Assembly (NCBI GenBank): GCA_027943245.1
Contig: JANDJZ010000352.1
Span: 1-52,588, forward strand
Reading direction: 5' to 3'
Length of the DNA stretch: 52,588 bases
Source: Acanthamoeba sp. SK_2022b
Lineage: Eukaryota; Discosea; Longamoebia; Acanthamoebidae
Positions 13,881 through 24,196 of this stretch are shown piece after piece. The notes beneath the pieces are model-generated. The model saw only the letters and a program-made list of their open reading frames with translations, searched no databases and was not told where the DNA came from. Both the position numbers and the translations under genes were made by a program. Each line of letters starts with the position of its first letter. The first letter of the stretch is position 1.

Positions 13881-14640
13881 GTGGAGCGGGGGTTTTACCT
13901 TGATCGGTGGTGCTCATGACGCCGTTGTTTGGAGCAAAGACCGTGCCGAACAGAAGATCGTCCAGATCGTTGAATGAGGTTCTTGATTAAGAGCCAAGAT
14001 CGATGAACAAGACTGGCGCTCTTATATCCGCAAACACAAGAACGATAGGGAAATGAGTAAGTTGATTGAGGTATATGGGCTTCTTCCAAGAGTCCAGCGC
14101 AGGTAGGAAACATGATCAGGAAGTGAAAGGGAAACTGAATGAATGATCTTTTCACTCACCTTCATTCGTGTGCGTATGTGTTGTGAGCTGTAAGCAAACT
14201 GTCCACGATTAAGCATTGAATTCGGGGAGGCCCTCGTTCGTACCAGGCTTGTGGGGGAAGTGGGCGGGGATGAGGTAGGCCGTCAATGGAGCGTACCGCT
14301 GAGGATTGTTGCCGGTCAGAGTGTACACCCTCCCTCACCTTGACATTCAATGCATCGTCCAGACAGCTGTGGAACGCGAAGGCTCTATCCATTGGCAACC
14401 ACACTATTATCATTATCATATTCATATATCACGGTTTCCTCAACCAGAGGACATGCTCTTGGCTTGGGACGATATATGCCACTTGGCTGATTTGGATAGC
14501 CAAAATCCGGTATGTTTCTCGCCAAGATCGGCCCTAACTTGGCCAATACTTGTTCATAGCAGTCAATCTCCACAACGTCAACAGATTTCTTCTCGCCCTT
14601 GGGATTGGTGCATTCCAAAAAGAGAAAGAGGAAGGTAGGG
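13881..14640 (-). CDS. Possible multi-exon gene, product unknown
   Basis: Exon-like pieces occur on the minus strand. One (about 14600-14385) reads VDVVEIDCYEQVLAKLGP and then RNIPDFGYPNQPSGIYRPK. A second (about 14390-14330) reads MDRAFAFHSCLDDALNVK before a GTGAGG donor. A candidate last segment, PGTNEGLPEFNA, ends with TAA near 14212. A further piece, LFGTVFAPNNGVMSTTDQ, before GTAAAA lies near 13945-13895. Codon use looks real but I recognise no family. The junctions are not fixed and two genes may be involved. The left end faces away from the secreted-protein gene that starts at 14720 on the other strand, so the two may share a short divergent promoter. Confidence 0.3.
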
Positions 14641-14719
14641 TGTGAGCGAGGGTGCCCTTCCTTCGTCTTTGCCTTTCTTCTCACGAGTGAACAGAACCAG
14701 CCAAAGAGAAACTCGCACC

Positions 14720-15469
14720 ATGACGCCAACCTCAATGTTCGTCTCGCTATTGCTTTCCGTCGTCGTTGTCAGCCTCGCCTCAGCGTCGGAGGAGTTGGTT
14801 GGGGTTCCTCTCTGCCCTCTGGCATATAGCGCTCATTTTGGCAACCCTCCCGGTTGGCGTGCCGACTGGGGCTTCGCCTCCACAGGAGCCTACCGTGACG
14901 AAAACCAGACTGTCACTCAATCGTTCTGGCAGCAGAGCTTCGGGATCTGTGCGGGCTCTGGTTGCGGACCAGCTTGCTGTTGGCACGCCAACGGGTTCGC
15001 CTTCTACGCCTCCAGCCCGACAAGCTCTTCAGACTCGGAGGAGTTGGAGGACTCGTCGGATAGCGCACTGGGCGACCCATCGGTTCTCGGCTGCCAAGTA
15101 TCTATCAACTTCAATGGCGACAACAGGACCTACGAGGTGACAGTTGTGTTGGACGATATCAACTACGTCGAGGTCGATGGCTTCATGGCCAACGAGGGCA
15201 ATTGGGTGCAGGCCACCCTCCTCTGCGGCCTACCAGTCATCAGGGTGTTCGGGCCCAACCACATGCCTTACAACGCGTGCGGAGGCGTCCCTTCCCCCGG
15301 TCCCATCTGCTCATGGACGCCTCAATTGAGGCTCGACCAAAATATGTGGGCGGCCTTCTACGTGGACCGCCGGTGCAACAGCGCCGAGATGATGATGGCC
15401 CACGGCAACAGCACTGCCACCGAGGACCTGACCATAGATACGTTCGAGACCTGCGCCGCTCTCTTTTGA
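14720..15469 (+). CDS. Intronless secreted Cys-containing glycoprotein, function unknown
   Basis: A 249-residue protein. The ATG at 14720 is chosen because it sits in CGCACCATG and begins a classic signal peptide: MTPTSM, hydrophobic FVSLLLSVVVVSLASA, likely cleavage after SAS. The mature part is rich in Cys (for example GICAGSGCGPACCWH), Trp and Gly, and has N-glycosylation sequons NQT, NRT and NST. An acidic Ser-rich insert (SSSDSEELEDSSDS) splits it. The second half, from CQVSINFNGDNRTYEV onward, looks beta-rich, and there is no C-terminal anchor. It is the only uninterrupted gene in the block. It could be an extracellular or cyst-wall lectin-like protein, but that is a guess. No domain was recognised. 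Confidence 0.75.
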   Translation: MTPTSMFVSLLLSVVVVSLASASEELVGVPLCPLAYSAHFGNPPGWRADWGFASTGAYRDENQTVTQSFWQQSFGICAGSGCGPACCWHANGFAFYASSPTSSSDSEELEDSSDSALGDPSVLGCQVSINFNGDNRTYEVTVVLDDINYVEVDGFMANEGNWVQATLLCGLPVIRVFGPNHMPYNACGGVPSPGPICSWTPQLRLDQNMWAAFYVDRRCNSAEMMMAHGNSTATEDLTIDTFETCAALF

Positions 15470-15498
15470 GAGAAGCTGATAGTATATTGAAAACAAAG

Positions 15499-15504
15499 AA
15501 TAAA
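15499..15504 (+). terminator. Polyadenylation signal AATAAA
   Basis: Canonical AATAAA 30 bases after the TGA of the secreted-protein gene, followed by a TTGTGTGTTG G/T-rich stretch. Assigned from position and sequence only. Confidence 0.6.
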
Positions 15505-15835
15505 ATTGTGTGTTGACTCCAGCTGAACATGAACGAGGAGTGGCGAAAGCGACTGCGTTGACGAATAGCAACGATATCCTTGATATCCTTCTCCCTATGT
15601 TGCCTCCCCGCACATTACTCAACCACCCCCGCCTTAAGAGCAAGGCACAGAGGGACTTCAGAGGCCGCTTACACACGCAAACGTGCGGCGGGCGCATGTT
15701 TTGATAGGTTGCAAGGCTGGAAAACTGGGGGGGGGTCCAAGGTTGGAGACACCTCGCTGGAGGAGCGCGAGTACACTTTCTTTCCTGCGCCACCCGCGGA
15801 GGAGCGAGAGAGGGGAAACGGCGGCGAGGCCTGGT
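15505..15835. other. Convergent intergenic spacer
   Basis: About 330 bases between the 3' end of the secreted-protein gene (plus) and the 3' end of the proteasome gene (minus). No gene, repeat or RNA was recognised. Confidence 0.4.
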
Positions 15836-15995
15836 TTAGGAGGCTTCCGACGTGACAACGCTGGACAGATCCACCGTAGGGAGGAGGTCGGCAATCTCCT
15901 TCTCGGTAAGCGAGTGGAACTCGATGTGGCCAGCTGTGGCCTTCCTCAACACGGAGAATTCGACTGCAATGGGTAGGGCACGTCGTCAGCACACC

Positions 15996-16034
<39 letters not shown>

Positions 16035-17179
16035 CAACCACAAGGACGGGAAGATACGTTTGTCGGGTGATAGGGCAGTGCTGTCCATCGTCTTGGAGAG
16101 GACCTTCACCGCGAGCTTGAGCGCCTCCTGCACAGAAAACTCATCGGAGTAGTCTTGCTTGAGGAGGGAGGTGGCGGCTTGATTGTTCGCCCCAATCGCC
16201 GTCGCCTTCCAACCACCGTAGTTTCCTGCGCAGGGAAGAGGCACCCCACAGGCGCGTTACCGCCTGGCCAACATAAAGCCAATGGACCGTCTTGAGAGGA
16301 GGAGGAGGAGGGCCTACCACTGGGATCGCTCTGGTAAAGCTGGAAGCCGTAGTGCTTGTCCCACCCGGCCCACAAAAACGACACGCCAAATGGCCTCAAC
16401 CCTGAGCGACCAGGCAGGTCAGCTACCGCCGCGCGCGGCCAGCCCGAGCACTTGCAGCGCCACGAGCAGCAGCAGCAGCACGACGATGATGATGATGAGG
16501 GCGAAGAATGCAGGGGAGAGAAGGTTACCTCCGTACTGCGTGTAGCCCTGCTTGGTGTCGCACACCTGTTGCACCAGCTGCTCGACCGGAATCGGCTCTT
16601 GGTACGCAAACAAATACCTGGGTGGTGGTGGGTGGTGGCCGTCTCGACTTCAGCCCTTCATGCCCACAGCGCAAGTCATGGGCGCCCACAGATACTAATC
16701 CCCTACTCAGCGCCCTCGGTTTTGGATGGGACGAGGAAGGGTACCGCTGGGCAGCCAGACGCGAGTAGTTGAGGAGGATGTTGGCGTCTGCCGTGATTCC
16801 AGCCACAGCACACGCGATGTGGTCATCAATTCGGTACATCTTCTCGCTTCGCTTGCCTTGGGGGAAGAGATCATTAATTCTCAAAGAAACAGCCATTTTT
16901 TGGGGGGGATCATGGTGTGCACGCACCAGGCTCAAGAAGCTTCGAGGCGATCTTCTTTTCGCATGCAAGCACCACACCATCCTTGCCCAGGATACCCACG
17001 GCGGCGCCAGCGTGGCTGATGGCCTCCATGGCATACTCGACCTGGTAAAGACGCCCTTCAACGACGAACACAGAAGCGTTTAGCTCCATTGCTCGTGCCC
17101 ACTGCGATCTCACTTTGCGCCGCCACCCCTTACCTTCAGGCGAAAAAATAGTGGTTCTGGCGTCGTAGCGTCTGGCCAT
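15836..17179 (-). CDS. PSMA4: 20S proteasome subunit alpha type-4 (alpha3)
   Basis: Structural outer-ring subunit of the 20S core particle. Exon 1 (17179 down) begins [16 protein letters not shown], the gate-forming alpha N-terminus. Exon 2 has [17 protein letters not shown], the alpha-subunit signature helix. Then come [17 protein letters not shown] (about 16835-16745), [16 protein letters not shown] (about 16615-16540), [16 protein letters not shown] (about 16403-16320), and [14 protein letters not shown] with the helix to KVLSKTMDS (16227-about 16060). The last exon (about 15965-15836) ends [11 protein letters not shown] and a TAA stop. Each exon matches the human protein in order. The long Lys/Glu tail of animal PSMA4 is absent, so the C-terminus is short. 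Intron 6 holds a (CAG)n run at about 16000-16033. The start lies 209 bases from the divergent HPS1 gene. Confidence 0.95.
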
Positions 17180-17388
17180 CTCTTAATCTGATGCTACTTG
17201 TCGTATCTAGATGTTTTGTTTTTTTTTCTTTTGCGGTTTGGCCACCGACAGATTGATCCACACACACACCCCAGCCTGCGATGAGCTGGCTGCGGCGCCG
17301 TGTGCACCATTTCTGCTCCTTTCCGCTCCAGGAAAATGCGCAATGAAAAACGTATTTTCTCGCTGTCGGCCAGCGCGAAGCGAATCGC
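17180..17388. promoter_or_regulatory. Divergent promoter region between PSMA4 and HPS1
   Basis: 209 bases separate two outward-facing start codons, so both promoters must lie here or in the first exons. It contains a T-rich run (TTTGTTTTTTTTTCTTTTG) near 17215-17232. No TATA box is evident. Confidence 0.55.
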
Positions 17389-18096
17389 ATGAGGTACTTC
17401 ATCATCTGCGATGACTCGGGTAATCCAATCTACTGCGACCACCCGGAAGGCATGATGACGTGCTTGATATTCAACGGCCTGGACAAGTTCCTCACGGAGC
17501 GAGACGAACATTTCTCACAAAAGTTCAAGTCGATGTGGTGTGGTGGCGTGCTCTTCGTCGCTCAGAAGGTACGTGCCTTGCGTCGATCTTTCCCCCCTCC
17601 CCTTCCCGTGGTAGTTGCCAGCAAGAGAGAGAGTGATGAAAAATAAAACAATATTATTATATTTCTCACACAAGATGTTGTGTGTGTGCGGGGTGCAGTA
17701 CAAGAACCTCTCCTTCCTGGTGGTGTCTGACCAGGGCGAGTCTGAAATGTACCTGCGCACCCTGCTCCGCCAAATGTACGTTTTTTGCACCCGTGGTCAC
17801 CAACCGCCGCCGCCTTGGCGTGCTGCAAGCGCCGCCGAGCTGATTATGCGGTGTGGCGGCAGTTTCGAGCACATGGTGATGTTGTTCGGGCTGCAGGTGA
17901 TGCTCGAGGGTCGATACACCTCCTTCACGCGCCACAAAAAGACCATCCAGCACATCATCGACACCACTTGCACCCTCGGCGACAGACATCAGGCCCTCCT
18001 CGTGCGCGTGCGTCATCTCCCGCCCGCCTGGACGCGAACGATCCCCTCCTCCCCTTCCTTCCTCATATATGTGTGTGTGTATGTGTTGTGTGTGTG

Positions 18097-18157
<61 letters not shown>

Positions 18158-19631
18158 GAGCCGCAGGCGACAGAGCGGTTGGAGGTGAACGACCGCACCC
18201 GGGGCGAGTGCTTCAATGCCCTCAAGAACACCGTGCAGAACGAGAAGCTCATCACCCACGCCCTCGTCTTCGTGGGCACAAAGCTCCTCGTCTCCTACAC
18301 CCGAGGTACCCCACCCTCCTCCTCCTTCTCTCTCTCTCTCTCTCTCTCCCTCTCTCTCCCTCTCCCCCATCCAATCTACGCAGCGTCTTGTTCCCCATTC
18401 GCACCACCCGATGACCCCACGCGCAGGCGGGAAGTCGCAAGACATCGACCCGAGCGACCTGTTGCTGCTCATCAACGACTTCCACGCGACCTTCCACCCG
18501 CCCAGTACGACCTCCCACCCGCGCGCGCAGGCGCCACGCTCGGCTCTCACACTCTCGCTCGCGCGCGTTGTGGGCGCGGCAGATCGGGAGGTGGAGGAGA
18601 TGGAGCTGCCCATCGCCGACTACCGCGACCACTCCAACATCACCATCCGCGGCGCGCAGACGCCCCTCGGGGCGGACGGGCAGGTGGAGTACCCTCCTCC
18701 CGCTCCCGCCGAGGTCGAGCAGCAGCAGCAGCCGCAGCCGGCGACGGAGGAGGAGGAGCAGCCAGAGACGGAGCTGGAAGCCGGCGCGGAGGAGAGCGAC
18801 GCGGCGGGTCGCGCAGGCAACGGGGAGGAGGGGCGCGTGTCCGCCGATGCCGTGGCCCCTGCGGGCGCGACCGCAGAACAGGCTCGCGATACGCAACCAG
18901 AGCGGGAGGACGGAGATGTCGTCGCTGCTGGAACGGCGGAGCCCGTCTCGCAGCAGCAGCAGCAGCAGCAGCTCATCGTTGTGGACGAGCAAGGCGGTGA
19001 CCGCGTCGTGCCGGGCACCGACAAGGAGAACGAGGAGGAGGAGGAGGAGGGCCAAGGCCGCAACGCCAACGCCGGCGAGGGAAAGGGAGGCAACCACGAC
19101 GGCGTGGCCACTCGAGACGACGGCACCGGAACTCCGGAAGTGCATGGGGGAGGGCCGCATCCTGCAGCGCGCGATGATGCAGACACCTCTGGTCGCCCCG
19201 CCTCCGGAGAACACGACCGCGCAGACGGCGCCTCCCCACCATCGCCGGCGCTGCGAGGAGGAGCAAGCGGCGACGACGACGGAGGCGGAGGCGGCGGCGG
19301 CAGAGGGGAAGATGTGGGCGAGCCCACGACTCGAGCAGCGCCGCCCGAAGACGCGGGAGTGCCAGAGGAGACCGCGGACAAGAACGCAGTCGGAGGCGAG
19401 AGGGCGGAGGCGGGAGACGGCGAAGAGAAGAAGGAGGAGGAGGAAGAGGGGGAGGAGGAGGAGGAGGAGGAAGAAGAAGAGTTCCTGCTGCGTAACGACG
19501 AGGAGTACGACCCGACCAAGCTCACCAAGTACAAGGCCCTCCACCTGCGCACTCCGCGCTACGCCCCCTTCTGGGTCTACTACGCCGAGCTGGGCCGCAA
19601 AACCACCCTCGTACCCCCCTCCCCTCTTGCT

Positions 19632-19662
<31 letters not shown>

Positions 19663-20107
19663 GGTGGTGGTGGTGGTGGTGGTGGTGGTGGTGGTGGTGG
19701 TGGTGGTGGTGGTGGTGGTGGTGGTGGTGGTGGTGGTGGTGGTGGTGGTGGCTGATGTAGTGATGGTGCGGGTGTAGGTGGTGCTGACGAGCAACAACCC
19801 GCAAACGGGCGCCAAGGGCACCTCGGTACGCGTTACCTCGCCCGTCTGCCCAGCAGGGCACGAGAAGGCCGTGGTCCAACCCCCCCCTCTCCCCAATCAC
19901 CAGGAGGAGCGGCAGGAGCTGGATCGGGTGCGGGACACCATGCGCGCGCTGCTGCAGAGCTACTCGACGTACCTCATCACCAAGGAGCACACCCACCTGC
20001 CATCCTATCGTACCCCCCTCCCATCGTCCACCCCACCCAACCCCACCCACCACACTAGAGGGCTGTCATGTGTGATGTGTGTGTGATGTGTGTGTGATGT
20101 GTGTGTG

Positions 20108-20175
<68 letters not shown>

Positions 20176-21144
20176 TGGAATGGCAGGTTTCTGCACCAAT
20201 TCCCCGGCCTCGTGCACTTCATCTTCGTAGACCGCACGTTCAACCGGTAAACGAGCCAACCTCCTCCCCGCCCCCCGTGCCCTCCTCTTTCGCCGCCTCC
20301 TTTTGCTCAATTTGTTGGTTGGACGGTTGTACGGGGCGATAGGGTCATAGCGCCTTCCATATCGGCTCTCCACGCCATGGACTGTCCTCCCGACGAGGAA
20401 GAGGTACGCAGCCATCCACGCCGCGGTGTGCGTTGGTCGGTCGGTCCAGAGGGGAGGGGTGCTCATGGGGCTGCGGCGCACACCGCTAGGAGCGCAACAT
20501 GAAGCGGGTGATCAAGCGGCTCGTGTGGGACATGTGCTACGAGAGCCAGCAGCACCTGTCCGAGGGCGCCCAATCGGTGCTCGTCAAGAACGGGCCCTGG
20601 CAGTTCTCCTACCGCCTTTGGGTCGAAGACGTAGACGGGTACACCTCCCCCCTCCCCCCTCTATCCTCCCTCCCCTTTCCCTCCCGCACGCATCTCCGCC
20701 ACCCGCCACTCCCAGCCACCACCGCCACCACCACCACCACCACCACCACCACCACCACCACCACCACCACCACCACCACCACCACCACCACCCGCCGCCG
20801 CCGGCGTGCGACCTGACGACACGTGTGCACGCGCACGGTCAGGTTCGAGCTGATCTTTCCGCCGGAGGTGCCGTTCGGGACGCCCCACGTGCCCCAGACC
20901 AACAAGTTTTACCAGAAGCTCATGCACCGCTTCTTCCCCACGCGAGGTACATGCATGTTACTCCCCCCACCACAATATATATATATATGTTGCTGACCTA
21001 ATATATTCATTGCTGTGGTGCGCGGCAGGTAATCTGCGGTGTTATGAACTGTACACACTCTACCTGAGCACCCTGAGCGTGGAGACCGTGGCGCACCACG
21101 ATCGGGAGCTCGTCAGCGTCTTGCTCAATAGAACAATGAAGTGA
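17389..21144 (+). CDS. HPS1: HPS1 homologue, BLOC-3 subunit (Rab32/38 guanine-nucleotide exchange factor)
   Basis: HPS1 with HPS4 forms BLOC-3, which activates Rab32/38 on lysosome-related organelles. Exon 1 (17389-17568) reads MRYFIICDDSGNPIYC, the first longin-like strand. Exon 2 starts at 17699 with YKNLSFLVVSDQGESEMYLR. Exon 3 has FEHMVMLFGLQVMLEGRY. Then NDRTRGECFNALKNTV and VFVGTKLLVSYTRG (ending 18304), and GKSQDIDPSDLLLLIND. A long acidic Gln/Glu linker follows (about 18700-19480), ending LHLRTPRYAPFWVYYAE. Later exons give FLHQFPGLVHFIFVDRTFNR, MKRVIKRLVWDMCYESQ, PWQFSYRLWVEDVDG, FELIFPPEVPFGTPHVP and LRCYELYTLYLS, with TGA at 21142-21144. About 13 exons and 750-800 residues, against about 700 in human. 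FPGLVHFI-VDRT and the C-terminal ELL-like end make HPS1 a confident match. Nearly all donors begin GTAC. Introns contain TG, CT, GGT and CAC arrays. Confidence 0.88.
18069..18154. repeat. (TG)n microsatellite in an HPS1 intron
   Basis: About 85 bases with early TATG and TTG interruptions, ending just before the acceptor GCCGCAG. A (CT)n tract follows in the next intron at 18330-18362. Confidence 0.95.
19623..19752. repeat. (TGCC)n followed by (GGT)n in an HPS1 intron
   Basis: Six or seven TGCC/TGCCTGCC units, then about 30 uninterrupted GGT trinucleotides on the sense strand. The intron begins GTACCCCCC at about 19611 and ends GTGTAG before the exon encoding VVLTSNNPQTGAKG. The intronic RNA would be G-rich and able to stack into quadruplex-like structures. 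Confidence 0.95.
20077..20174. repeat. (TG)n microsatellite in an HPS1 intron
   Basis: TGTGTGTGA units degrade into a pure TG run of about 65 bases. It ends 13 bases before the acceptor GGCAG of the exon encoding FLHQFPGLVHFIFVDR. Confidence 0.95.
20717..20790. repeat. (CAC)n microsatellite in an HPS1 intron
   Basis: About 24 CAC/ACC trinucleotides between the exon ending VEDVDG and the exon beginning FELIFPPEV. Confidence 0.95.
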
Positions 21145-21745
21145 CATCATCCGGATCCCATTCACCGGTTGCACGACGCCCATAATTTATTTATGATAAC
21201 GCTTTTTTTTCATTTGGCTTTAAAGGGGAGAAATCTGTCGGGAATCTTACAGTTCGCCAGATTGCCCCCGCTCTTTCGCGCGTGCCCCGCGGCCCAGATT
21301 GCTGGCCCGCGCAATGCCGACGCTCTCTCCTCTCTGGCCCACGCCCCGCACGAGGCCCCTCCCCACTCATGGAGAGAAAGCCAGGCGAAAGCCCTCACAT
21401 ACCCCGCGAGGGGCCTGCGGGTGCGTGGCCTCGTGCTATCCTGCCGGCATCCTCCGTCGGTCCAACGACCCCTGTCCTGGACCTCTCCCCTTTACGCCTC
21501 CCTCCACACCGTCACTGCCACCACACCACAACCACCGCTGCTCCCTTTTCTTTGCCCATCACCACCATCCCTCTCAGCACGCGAGAGGCGGCATAAAGCC
21601 ACGTCAGTAGTAGAGCCCACGAGCAGCAACAGCATCATCCGCCGTATAGTAGCGAGTCACGTGACAGGCCCCCAGCAGTGACGCAGCCGCAACACCTCTT
21701 GGCCACCAAGAGTCGGACCCACACACACACATTCCCTTCTGAGAA
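21145..21745. other. Intergenic spacer between HPS1 and the first GT61 gene
   Basis: About 600 bases between two plus-strand genes. The left part is A/T-rich (TAATTTATTTATGATAACG) and could be the HPS1 3' UTR. The rest is C-rich with no exon-like frame. It must include the promoter of the gene starting at 21746. Confidence 0.4.
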
Positions 21746-24073
21746 ATGCCGAGCGGCCATCGGGCGTGGGCCACCGTGGCCACGCTCGCCGGCATGGTGC
21801 TGGCCTTCAACATGCTGGGGTACCTCGACCTGAGCCAGCACTACCCCGGCCTCTACCTGCTCGGGGGGCAGCAGCCGCCGCCGCCGCCCGGCCCCGTCGC
21901 TCACCTACGCACGGCTCCCGCCGACACAGCCGCGGCGACCGTCGCGGACGGAGCTGCCGCTGCTCCGTTGCTTCCCTCCCAAGACGACGATCGTCGTCGC
22001 GACGATGTGGGGGCGATGCTGGCCGCCACGCACGACCTAATCGCCAAGAGGCACGCCCTCTACCGCCTCCGCGTACGTGCCCCCCACCCAACCGGTCCAA
22101 CACCGCCCGTGACCCCTCTTCTGTCACTTGCCCCCCCCCCCTCAACTCACCGAGCATTGGGTGGGGGGACAGTTGACCGAGCAACCTGGGCGCCCGCACG
22201 AGGACCGCAACATCTCCCGGACCTCGCCCTACGACAACGCGGCGTGGGCGCAGAACCTTCCCGGCGGCTCGCCCGCCGTCGTGAACATGGCGACCATGTC
22301 CGACGCCAGCCTGGAGCAGCTCTGGGCCGGGGCGAGCGAGGTGCAGGTGCTGCCGTGCGCGTGGTTCGACCCGCAGCACTGCGGGGGCATGAGCGGCCTG
22401 GCGGCCCGCTACGAGGAGGCCTACGAGGCCCCGCGGTTCTACCCGAGCGCCGAGAAGGCCGCGCAGCTCTACTTGACCAAGCCCTTGGCGGTGGACCTGG
22501 GCGCGGCCCTCCTCGCCAACGACACCGCGCGGATGGGCCTGCTGCGCCGGGGCCGCAACGTCAGCCCTCCCTCGGTCGGGGTGGTGTACGACGGGTGGGT
22601 CACCAAGCACGGGTCCCTCCTCTCGCACGACATCTTCGTGCCCGCCTGGCCCGACCCTCCCGCCCTTCCCGCCTTCTTGCGACAGTTCTTTCCCCACCAC
22701 CACCACCACCACCACGATTCCGTGCGCCTCCCTCTCCCTCTTACGACCACGACCTGCTGCCCTTTGTTGGTTGGGTTTTGCCTCTCTTTGTGGTTTGCTC
22801 TAACTTTCCTCCTCTTGCTCTCTCTCTCTCTCTCTCCGTGCGTGCGGTGGAGGCAGTCGCCGGTCAATCACAGCAGGCCAGCAGAAGCAGCAGCAGCAGT
22901 AGAACCAGTCGCGTGGCGGGAGGTGAAGGAGGTGGTGGTGATATCGCACCTGCACCAGACCATGTTCTGGCACTGGATGGTGAGCGAGTACTACCGCATC
23001 TTCGCTCTCCTGCCCTACCTCCAGGCCAACCCGCACGTCTACGTCCACGTCGCCGGAGGCAACAAGAAACTCGAGAACGCCTTCTTTGACCTTCTTCGCC
23101 TTTCCAGGTCTCCTCCTTCTCCTCCTCCTCCTCCTCCTCTCTCTCTCTCTCTCTCTCTTTGATTTCTTCCTCGGGGGACACGCGCCAACGTTGGTGGCCG
23201 CGCAGAGATCGCATGCTGTTGGCGACGCACGTGAAGGCGGAGGTGATCTACTACACCCAATTCATCGGACGCGACGACATTCCCTCCCTGGGCCTGAGCC
23301 AGCTGGTGCGACACCGTCTCCAGGACGCGATAGCGCTCCCCGAACACCAGCGCGCCAGCGTATTGCTGCCGCCGCGTGACTCCCTCCCGCCACCACCCGC
23401 ATCGGAGGCGCACGAGGTCACCATCCTGTGCATCGTGCGAACCAACACCTACATGGGACGCATGATCGCCAACTATGGCGAGCTCAAGCAGGCCCTCGTC
23501 GACTTCACCGCCACCTACTCGGCGCGCAGGCCCGGGCTGGCCATCAAACTGACCGAGCACTTGCCCTCCATGACTCTCGCTCAAACGCTCGACCGCTATG
23601 CACGCGCCGACATTGTTCTCGGCCCGCACGGGGCAGGCTTTGTCAACCTGTTTGCTGTGCGGCCTGGCGCTCACGTCATCGAGGTAGGTGGTGTCCTCAC
23701 CTTTGCATTTCTACCTGCGTTCTGTCTGCCTCAACCTCACACGCTCACCTTGCCATGGTGACCACGCGCCAGTTGATGACGGCACGCCATCTCAACCTAC
23801 TGAGCTCTGCGCGTCTTGGCCTCTCGTACCACGGCTGTATCGCCGCTCTCACAAACCAAGGTCCCTCTCGCTCCTCTCTCTCGCTCTCTCTCTGTTGTCC
23901 TCCTCGAGTAACCACTTGGGTCTTTGTCGATCTGCGCAGGCATGGACCCAAGCTCGAAAAACTTCAACTTTGTGGCTGACGTGCCACAGCTCGTGGGGCT
24001 CATCCGCTCCATCCTCGACTCACGCCTCAACCTCACCCAGTCTGCCGATGGCAGACCACGGCTCAACCCGTGA
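21746..24073 (+). CDS. GT61-family glycosyltransferase (DUF563), type II membrane protein
   Basis: GT61 enzymes (for example POMGNT2, EOGT and plant xylan arabinosyl/xylosyltransferases) act on glycoproteins or polysaccharides in the ER/Golgi lumen. Exon 1 (21746-22072) starts MPSGHRAWATVATLAG and has one hydrophobic segment, GMVLAFNMLGYL, fitting a signal anchor, then a Pro/Ala stem. Exon 2 (from 22174) includes VVYDGWVTKHGSLLSHDIF. Exon 3 (22857-23108) has HLHQTMFWHWMVSEYYRI. Exon 4 (about 23205-23682) carries the family core ARADIVLGPHGAGFVNLFAV, with the His-Gly-Ala-Gly motif. Exon 5 (about 23772-23860) and exon 6 (about 23940-24073, ending SRLNLTQSADGRPRLNP) complete it. Introns have CT-rich tracts before AG. 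The acceptor substrate cannot be told. A second GT61-like gene lies at 26891-28708. The 3' end faces the phosphotransferase gene with 123 bases between stops. Confidence 0.85.
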
Positions 24074-24196
24074 CCACGCTCTTCGCGTGGTAGGGTTTGC
24101 AGTACATCAGCAAACGCTTACTTAAATATTTATATTTTTATTGCAAGTACACGCGTATTGAGTGTCGCCGGTTGGGCCGATGGCTCGGTCCGCCGG

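Noticed and set aside
18568..19755. Overlapping Arg/Ser-rich and Leu-rich frames opposite the HPS1 linker
   Set aside because: They mirror the Gln/Glu-rich coding strand; only the HPS1 frame connects in phase to exons with family motifs.
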